Of a stretch of 6,556 bases of DNA, positions 1-4,591 are shown one piece after another. Both the position numbers and the translations under genes were made by a program. Source of the DNA: Bacteriovoracaceae bacterium (lineage in GTDB: Bacteria > Bdellovibrionota > Bacteriovoracia > Bacteriovoracales > Bacteriovoracaceae); NCBI GenBank assembly GCA_947442115.1, contig CANEVK010000160.1, forward strand, positions 1 through 6,556. Direction: 5' to 3'. Under the pieces are notes generated by a model that was not told where the DNA came from, ran no database searches, and saw only the letters and a program-made list of their open reading frames with translations. Positions within the stretch are counted from its first letter, which is position 1; every line of letters begins with the position of its first letter.

Positions 1-63
1 AACCTCTGATCTTAAGCCTTGAGATACAAATAAACATAATGTGAAAAGGGCAAAATATTTCAT
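1..63 (-). CDS. Exported protein, N-terminal signal peptide only (partial, runs off left edge)
   Basis: An ATG at 63-61 on the minus strand opens a frame that stays open to the window edge (21 codons). The peptide begins MKYFALFTLCLFVSQGLRSE: a short basic start, then a hydrophobic run (about residues 3-14), then a polar stretch, which is a classical Sec signal peptide. The Cys at position 10 sits in FTLC, a poor lipobox, so a lipoprotein is less likely; cleavage would fall around residues 15-19. A strong GAGGT ribosome site lies 5 nt upstream of the ATG. The gene lies 92 bp downstream of the gre-like gene on the same strand, with no terminator visible between them, so it could be read through or have its own promoter. 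The mature protein is outside the window and its function cannot be judged. Confidence 0.7.
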   Translation of the reverse strand, partial: MKYFALFTLCLFVSQGLRSEV

Positions 64-68
64 GCAGG

Positions 69-73
69 ACCTC
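69..73 (-). promoter_or_regulatory. Ribosome binding site of the exported-protein gene
   Basis: On the minus strand GAGGT is followed by CCTGC and then ATG, giving a 5-nt spacing. This is a strong Shine-Dalgarno match and is the main reason for accepting the short partial gene at the left edge. Confidence 0.65.
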
Positions 74-155
74 GCTTAAGGATCTATCGGCGAGATTCTG
101 CAAAGGTTTAAAATCTTTTTAGCGTGATGTGAAAATACAAGAGCTTAGCAAGAAT

Positions 156-632
156 TTAGTCAAAGGAGATTACTTGATAATTTCGATTCTCTTTCGGTGT
201 TTCTATTTCAAATTCCTCGCCCACCTTAAGACCTAAAAGTGCTGAGCCAATAGGAGAAAAGACTGAAACTACGAGGATAGGTATATTATCAACCGCCAAA
301 AGAGTACCACCTGATGTTGGGATGAGAAAATAATGCTTCTCTAGATTGAGATACTTAAGTTGAACCAAGCTTCCAATGCAAACTTCCGTTGATTTGGACG
401 CCAAATCCAAATCAACTTCTTCAAGCATCTGAATTTCTAATTTTAGGTCTTCTACTCTTTTAGCTTCTGCAGAGGCAAGATAAGAGGCTTCAAGGGCACG
501 TGTATCATATTTACTTTCGGCCTTAAATTCTTGATCAGTGGCAAATTCACGAGTTGCTTTGGAGGCAGACTCTAAAGTGGCCAACTCATTTTTCATCTTA
601 CTAATCAGTTCATCTAGAATTTTTTTTTTCAA
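156..632 (-). CDS. GreA/GreB-like transcript cleavage/elongation factor
   Basis: 158 residues with the two-part Gre layout. Residues 1-75 are a charged helical hairpin (predicted coiled coil) of the kind that enters the RNA polymerase secondary channel. Residues about 85-158 are the FKBP-like C-terminal domain, recognised by SPIGSALLGLKVGEEFEI (126-143) and the TP...YQVISF ending. Gre factors stimulate the polymerase's cleavage of backtracked RNA; that role here is by family. The hairpin tip reads TDQEFKAESKYDTRALEASY (32-51), not the GreA pattern G-D-L-K-E-N-A-E-Y, so it belongs to a divergent Gre subfamily, close to a variant I recall from other proteobacteria. Acidic residues D33, E35 and E39 remain near the tip. 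The start is TTG, placed directly after the ychJ stop (TAATTG), with a weak GGGG ribosome site 5 nt upstream inside the ychJ end, which suggests translational coupling. An ATG at codon 13 is a possible alternative start. Confidence 0.8.
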   Translation of the reverse strand: MKKKILDELISKMKNELATLESASKATREFATDQEFKAESKYDTRALEASYLASAEAKRVEDLKLEIQMLEEVDLDLASKSTEVCIGSLVQLKYLNLEKHYFLIPTSGGTLLAVDNIPILVVSVFSPIGSALLGLKVGEEFEIETPKENRNYQVISFD

Positions 633-1139
633 TTAAGCCCCATGGCACTTTTTAAATTTTTTGCCAGAGCCACAATGGCAAGGATCATTTCTTCCAATTT
701 TTGGCTCCATTCGCTTAACTGGCTGAGCTCCATGGATATTTCCATCTTTGAATTTCCACTCTCCATTATGCTTTTGAAATGAAGATGTTTCATGATGTTT
801 CAATTCAGTACCAGACGTGCGGTCCTTATAATGAGCGATAAACTCCACCACACCAGAGTCATCTTCGACCTGCCCTTTGCGTGTAGACTTAATTTGTAGC
901 CCTTGCCATTCTGAGCCTTCCGCCCACTTTAGGGCCTCTTCTTTATTAAAAACTTCATGCTTTTCATTAAGTTGAGTTTTATCGATATAATCCATATCTT
1001 TCAGAACATAAGCGGAATAGCGAGATCGCATCATGGCCTCTGCTGTTTGAGCCTTTTTAGCTCCTTGAATGAATGGTCCACAGCAATTCTCAAAACTTAG
1101 TTTATGACTATCTAATACTCTACATGGGCAATGTGACAT
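633..1139 (-). CDS. ychJ: YchJ/UPF0225 family SEC-C metal-binding protein
   Basis: 168 residues, close to the usual YchJ length. The N-terminal SEC-C-like zinc motif has C4, C6, C19 and C20 (CPC...NCCGPFI). The middle, about 30-145, is the NTF2-like domain and contains the family signature MRSRYSAYV (37-45). The C-terminal SEC-C motif GRNDPCHCGSGKKFKKCHGA (149-168) supplies C154, C156, C165 and H166 as metal ligands, with Cys-His at the end as in SecA; E. coli YchJ has Cys-Cys there. SEC-C motifs bind zinc and often mediate contact with other proteins or ribosomes, but the cellular role of YchJ is not established. The start is firm: an AGGAG ribosome site lies 6 nt upstream of the ATG. It is the first gene of a two-gene unit with the gre-like gene and diverges from hrpB. 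Confidence 0.93.
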   Translation of the reverse strand: MSHCPCRVLDSHKLSFENCCGPFIQGAKKAQTAEAMMRSRYSAYVLKDMDYIDKTQLNEKHEVFNKEEALKWAEGSEWQGLQIKSTRKGQVEDDSGVVEFIAHYKDRTSGTELKHHETSSFQKHNGEWKFKDGNIHGAQPVKRMEPKIGRNDPCHCGSGKKFKKCHGA

Positions 1140-1145
1140 ATCTCT

Positions 1146-1150
1146 CTCCT
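1146..1150 (-). promoter_or_regulatory. Ribosome binding site of ychJ
   Basis: The minus strand reads AGGAG, then AGAGAT, then ATG, a 6-nt spacing. It fixes the ychJ start at 1139. Confidence 0.75.
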
Positions 1151-1162
1151 ATGAATTTAACT

Positions 1163-1191
1163 ATTATCAATGTAAGATCTTAAATATTCAA
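1163..1191 (-). promoter_or_regulatory. Sigma-70-type promoter for ychJ-gre
   Basis: On the minus strand a -35 box TTGAAT (1191-1186) is followed, after exactly 17 bp, by a -10 box GATAAT (1168-1163). Transcription would start near 1156, giving a leader of about 17 nt carrying the AGGAG ribosome site. The -35 box overlaps the hrpB start codon on the other strand, so the two divergent genes share this control region. The match is by eye against the consensus and has not been tested. Confidence 0.55.
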
Positions 1192-1199
1192 TGCAAGAT
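1167..1199. repeat. Two 12-bp direct repeats phased 21 bp apart
   Basis: TCAATGTAAGAT (1167-1178) and TCAATGCAAGAT (1188-1199) match at 11 of 12 positions and start 21 bp apart, two helical turns, so they face the same side of the DNA. A perfect 10-bp palindrome TAAGATCTTA (1173-1182) overlaps the first copy. The set covers the spacer and both boxes of the predicted ychJ promoter and runs into the first codons of hrpB. It could be an operator pair for a regulator of the divergent genes, but chance similarity in AT-rich DNA is possible. Confidence 0.4.
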
Positions 1200-3488
1200 A
1201 AGAAAATTCCTCTCCCTATTGATTCATTTAGAGAAGATATCTTAAATAAGATACAAAGTTTCTCAACTATCCTTATTAAGGCCTCACCCGGATCTGGTAA
1301 AACGACTCGCCTGCCTTGGGCCGTGGCCAGGCAATCTCATAAAAAAGTCGTTGTCTTAGAGCCACGACGACTTGCTGCAAAGTTAGCAGCGGAACGGATC
1401 GCCTATGAAGAAAATTTGAGATTAGGTGGTGAAGTTGGCTATCATTTTAGATTTGATAAAAATCTTTCTGAAGAAACGAAGCTTCTTTTTTACACTGAGG
1501 GCACCTTTCTTAAAAAATTAAAAACCGATCCTAAATTACTTGATGTAGGGGTCGTTATTTTGGATGAGTTTCATGAGCGCCATTTAGAAACTGATATGGC
1601 CCTGGCCCATCTCAGATCACTCCAGACAGAAAGAGAAGATTTGAAGATTGTGCTTATGTCCGCCACATTAGATGAAAATCTTGTTCATATCTTTAAAAAT
1701 CCTATCATTTTTTCAGTCGAAGCCCGACTTCATCCTGTCGATATCCATTATCTTCCTAATCAACCTAGCCTCCTCAATCAGAGTCTCGAATTAAAAATCA
1801 GAAATGCTTTAGATCAAATACCGTCTGAATCTGATGTGCTTATTTTTTTACCAGGCATGAGAGAAATTCTAAATATTCAATCTTACCTGGGGGAGAAATA
1901 TGGCAAAACATCTATTCTTCACTCAGAAATCTCTAAGGAAGAGCAGGAATTTGCCTTAAAGCCCATGGCGCATAGAAAAATTATACTTGCCACAAATATT
2001 GCTGAAAGTTCAATCACCATTCCTGGAATACGTGCTGTCATTGACAGCGGCATCCAACGAGAAGCTGTTTATTCGCCATGGAATGGTTTAAAAATGATTG
2101 AGGATAGGCCTTCAACAAAAGCTTCGGCCATTCAACGAGCAGGTCGCGCAGGAAGAACAAATCCAGGAGTCGCCTATCGACTTTACTCTAAGCAAGATTA
2201 CGAAAGTAGAGAAGATCATCAAATCCCAGAAATATTCAAAGCTGACTTAACCGAGGGATACCTCATCAGCAAACAACTCAATACTCATTTCCTATGGCCG
2301 GCCCCACCACCTGAGGAGAGATGGCAAAAAGCAAAAAATCTGAGCTACCTTTTAGGATTTACAACTGAAGAGGAAAAGCTCACAGATATTATAGAAAAAG
2401 CTGATCATTACCCTGTTGAGAAAAAAATTGCCAGAGTTCTATTAGAGGGAGAGAAGACTAGCCGAGAAGAGAAAAAAAAACTTTTAAACTTTATCTGCGA
2501 CATATTGGAAAAAGACAGCTCCGGGAAATTGAAGCAAAGACTGCATTTCTACCTTAAAGAGGAAGGTCAATGGAGTATTCCCTGGGAGCAATGCCTACTT
2601 GCAGGATTCATCGATCAAGTGGCAAAATACAGAACCAGGCAAAATGATTTCATTCATTTTTCAGGAAAAGTCATTAAACCTCATTCATCTATAAAAAATC
2701 TTCAAGATGGATTTTATCTGCTGTTAGATATCACTCAAAAGCAAGAGGCCATCCTTGTGATTGCGATTGAGGAAGAGTGGCTTTTTGATCACGCTCCATT
2801 TCCCTTTAAAGATGAAGAGTCTGTTGTTATCGAACCACATTTCTCCCTAAAACTTATGACGAAATTAGGAAGTATTCTGATAGATGAAAAAGTTTCACCC
2901 ATAACCTTGACGAACTTGAATCAAACAACAAAAAACAAAATTATTGAGATTGGAAAAAATGTTTTTGCCAAAAGATGGCTTGATTGGAAGGAGACTGAAT
3001 CTTTCAATCGCTATCTGCTCTGGTCAAAAATAAATGGTGATAAAGAGATGCAAGATCCACAGTTCTGGGATTATGTGGAATTTAATACTGAATTAAACTG
3101 GGATGGGTTAGAATCTTATTTCAAGACGCTGACACTTTATTATGAATTAGAGGAAAAATTACCTTTTGATATAAAGCTTGGCGGGAAAAAAAATCTCAAA
3201 ATATTTTATCCCTACAATCAAAATCCATATCTTGAAGCGCCCATTCAAGATTTCTATGGCCTAAAAGAAACACCAAAAATTTGTGATGAAAAAATTGTTC
3301 TAAGCTTACGACTCATTGGCCCCCATAAACGACCTATTCAGGTGACTTCAGATCTGGCCGGATTCTGGTCGAAAACTTATAGAGAAGTCATTAAAGAATT
3401 AAAGAGAGATTACCCAAGACATCACTGGCCTGATGATCCGAATACGGCCAAACCCGTTCTGCTCAAACGACAACTTGATAACAATTAA
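1191..3488 (+). CDS. hrpB: ATP-dependent DExH-box helicase HrpB
   Basis: 765 residues, slightly shorter than E. coli HrpB (a little over 800). All helicase motifs are intact: Walker A ASPGSGKT (31-38, K37), motif Ia LEPRRLAA (56-63), motif II DEFHER (125-130), motif III SAT (157-159), motif IV LIFLPG (about 217-222), motif V ATNIAESSITIPG (267-279) and motif VI QRAGRAGR (315-322). The C-terminal HrpB domain (roughly 600-760) carries the diagnostic stretch RPIQVTSDLAGFW and the ending YPRHHWPDDP (W746). The family uses ATP to remodel nucleic acid, presumably RNA, in the cytoplasm; its physiological substrate is poorly known. The start is the first possible one: an in-frame TAA lies at 1173-1175 and the ATG is at 1191. 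No convincing Shine-Dalgarno site precedes it. The gene diverges from ychJ, overlaps the convergent DUF1653 gene by 4 bp, and has a nine-A run at codons 428-430. Confidence 0.96.
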   Translation: MQDKKIPLPIDSFREDILNKIQSFSTILIKASPGSGKTTRLPWAVARQSHKKVVVLEPRRLAAKLAAERIAYEENLRLGGEVGYHFRFDKNLSEETKLLFYTEGTFLKKLKTDPKLLDVGVVILDEFHERHLETDMALAHLRSLQTEREDLKIVLMSATLDENLVHIFKNPIIFSVEARLHPVDIHYLPNQPSLLNQSLELKIRNALDQIPSESDVLIFLPGMREILNIQSYLGEKYGKTSILHSEISKEEQEFALKPMAHRKIILATNIAESSITIPGIRAVIDSGIQREAVYSPWNGLKMIEDRPSTKASAIQRAGRAGRTNPGVAYRLYSKQDYESREDHQIPEIFKADLTEGYLISKQLNTHFLWPAPPPEERWQKAKNLSYLLGFTTEEEKLTDIIEKADHYPVEKKIARVLLEGEKTSREEKKKLLNFICDILEKDSSGKLKQRLHFYLKEEGQWSIPWEQCLLAGFIDQVAKYRTRQNDFIHFSGKVIKPHSSIKNLQDGFYLLLDITQKQEAILVIAIEEEWLFDHAPFPFKDEESVVIEPHFSLKLMTKLGSILIDEKVSPITLTNLNQTTKNKIIEIGKNVFAKRWLDWKETESFNRYLLWSKINGDKEMQDPQFWDYVEFNTELNWDGLESYFKTLTLYYELEEKLPFDIKLGGKKNLKIFYPYNQNPYLEAPIQDFYGLKETPKICDEKIVLSLRLIGPHKRPIQVTSDLAGFWSKTYREVIKELKRDYPRHHWPDDPNTAKPVLLKRQLDNN

Positions 3489-3733
3489 AGTCTTTGGGAG
3501 CCTTTTTGATCCCCTATATATTTAAAGCGCGGGACACGCTGACCTTGGAATTCAACGTCCTCTAGAAACATAGTCAGGGGTCTCACCCAGTAAGGAGATT
3601 CCTGATTGTCATAGAGGCACTCATAAAAAACCATCCACTCTAAAGTCTCAGAGTGTTTGACCAGATTAATAACAAGGTAGTTTTTACCTTTATAGTGTTG
3701 ATAAAGACCACCTATTTTAATTTGATTAACCAA
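3485..3733 (-). CDS. DUF1653 family small protein
   Basis: 82 residues that are almost entirely one DUF1653 domain. The recognisable pattern is GGLYQHYKGKNYLV (8-21), the central KHSETLEWMVFYECLY (26-41), then YWVRPLTMF (48-56) and a terminal VPRFKYI. The fold is a small beta-rich cytosolic domain of unknown function, so no role is assigned. There is no signal peptide or membrane segment. The start is TTG, supported by AAGGG 7 nt upstream (3741-3745); no in-frame ATG is available. Its TAA stop overlaps the hrpB stop on the other strand (4 bp shared, 3485-3488). It lies downstream of gst in the same direction, but a hairpin terminator separates them, so it relies on readthrough or a nearby promoter that I could not identify. 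Confidence 0.85.
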   Translation of the reverse strand: MVNQIKIGGLYQHYKGKNYLVINLVKHSETLEWMVFYECLYDNQESPYWVRPLTMFLEDVEFQGQRVPRFKYIGDQKGSQRL

Positions 3734-3740
3734 GCTTCGA

Positions 3741-3745
3741 CCCTT
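3741..3745 (-). promoter_or_regulatory. Ribosome binding site deciding the TTG start of the DUF1653 gene
   Basis: The minus strand reads AAGGG, then seven bases, then TTG. It is a partial Shine-Dalgarno match, but the spacing is right and the first conserved domain residues (GGLYQHY) begin only eight codons later, so the TTG start is preferred. Confidence 0.5.
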
Positions 3746-3760
3746 GAATGAGTTTAAAGA

Positions 3761-3778
3761 TCCCCGCCTGAGCGGGGA
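3761..3778 (-). terminator. Hairpin terminator after gst
   Basis: A perfect 7-bp stem, TCCCCGC paired with GCGGGGA, closes a 4-base loop. It begins 11 bp beyond the gst stop codon. On the minus strand the stem is followed by TCTTTAAACT, a short weak U-tract, so termination of gst may be partial, letting some transcription into the DUF1653 gene. On the plus strand the stem is followed by A-rich sequence, so it would not act as an intrinsic terminator for hrpB. Confidence 0.6.
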
Positions 3779-3789
3779 CCAATAAAAAA

Positions 3790-4416
3790 TTACTTCAATA
3801 AACCTTCTTCTCTCATCGCTTTAAGAACTGATGGTCTTTCCATAACTCTGCTCATATACGTATTCAGATTAGACCACTGGCCCATATCCATCCCAACGTA
3901 TTTTGCCCATGTCATACATGTAAACATATAGGCATCAGCAATTGTAAAATTATTACCCATTAAAAAAAGATTCGTGTTCATTTTTTCAGAAACAAAATTA
4001 AACTTTTCTGTCAGGATTGTTTTAAAATAATTTTTTACATCTTCTTGAGTCTGAGTATTAGTAAATTTTTTATCAGTAGAAAAAAGAGGTGAGAAATTCT
4101 TATGAATTTCCATTGAAATATAGTTCATCCACTCAAGAGTACGATATCTTTCAGTTGTTCCAAATTTTCCAAGAATCATCCCATCATTTTTTTGATCCGC
4201 AAGATATTGAGTAATAATGGAGCCCTCTGTTAAGATTTCGCCATTATCCATCTTAAGAGCTGGCACACTACCTTGCATGTTTATTTTTTTATAATCACCA
4301 GTCATACAAGTTTTATCAGATAAATTAACGGCTTCAATCTCGTAGGCCATGTTGAGTTCCGCCATCACAATGTGAGTGGCAAGAGAACAAGCACCTGGAC
4401 TGTAATACAATTTCAT
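3790..4416 (-). CDS. gst: Beta-class glutathione S-transferase
   Basis: 208 residues from the chosen start, close to E. coli GstA (201). The thioredoxin-fold N-terminal domain (1-80) opens MKLYYSPGACSLATHI with the beta-class Cys10, has cis-Pro in VPAL (51-54) and the glutathione-binding TEGSIITQYLAD (63-74). The helical C-terminal domain has the conserved His of EIHKNFSPLF (H105, equivalent to H106 in E. coli) and the FTIADAYMF N-capping motif (157-165). The family acts as a cytosolic dimer joining glutathione to electrophiles or handling peroxides. The frame is open to an ATG at 4536, but that extra 40 residues is not family-like. The ATG at 4416 has AAGGAG 5 nt upstream and starts the conserved domain exactly. 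A weak candidate promoter is TGGACA (4474-4469) with AAATAT (4450-4445) 18 bp later. The gene diverges from the ABC1-like gene. Confidence 0.93.
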   Translation of the reverse strand: MKLYYSPGACSLATHIVMAELNMAYEIEAVNLSDKTCMTGDYKKINMQGSVPALKMDNGEILTEGSIITQYLADQKNDGMILGKFGTTERYRTLEWMNYISMEIHKNFSPLFSTDKKFTNTQTQEDVKNYFKTILTEKFNFVSEKMNTNLFLMGNNFTIADAYMFTCMTWAKYVGMDMGQWSNLNTYMSRVMERPSVLKAMREEGLLK

Positions 4417-4421
4417 AATGA

Positions 4422-4427
4422 CTCCTT
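4422..4427 (-). promoter_or_regulatory. Ribosome binding site fixing the gst start
   Basis: The minus strand reads AAGGAG, TCATT, ATG. This strong site with a 5-nt spacing supports initiation at 4416 over the longer frame starting at 4536. Confidence 0.75.
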
Positions 4428-4575
4428 TAGTTTTAAATAAGCCGATATTTTGCCTCTGTAAAAAAAATTGTCCAGTAGCACCGCGTCCGCAATTCCGACA
4501 AAAATGCTTCCATGGAGAATTCTTCTCTTGCTTCAAATAATGGAAGTTCTTGAAAAAATGAGTAAACTTGAGCTG

Positions 4576-4583
4576 AGGAAGGA
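4576..4583 (+). promoter_or_regulatory. Ribosome binding site of the ABC1/UbiB-like gene
   Basis: AGGAAGGA lies 8 nt upstream of the ATG at 4592. An in-frame TGA at 4574-4576 rules out any longer N-terminus, so this site and start are well supported. Confidence 0.7.
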
Positions 4584-4591
4584 ATGATTTA

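Noticed and set aside
64..155. A terminator between the gre-like gene and the exported-protein gene.
   Set aside because: Only AT-only short self-pairing (AAAAGATTTT) is present, with no GC stem and no proper U-tract.
3761..3778. The GC-rich hairpin as a bidirectional terminator also serving hrpB.
   Set aside because: On the plus strand the stem is followed by A-rich bases rather than T, and it lies about 270 bp beyond the hrpB stop, past the DUF1653 gene.
4441..4448. GCCGATAT on the plus strand, resembling the -10 element of flagellar sigma-28 promoters.
   Set aside because: No TAAA-type -35 element lies at the right distance upstream, and the site is about 145 bp from the next plus-strand gene.
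4417..4536. A 40-residue N-terminal extension of the glutathione S-transferase containing a CRNCG pair of cysteines.
   Set aside because: The conserved domain starts exactly at the ATG at 4416, which has a strong AAGGAG site. The upstream 40 codons resemble no GST leader and occupy the divergent promoter region.
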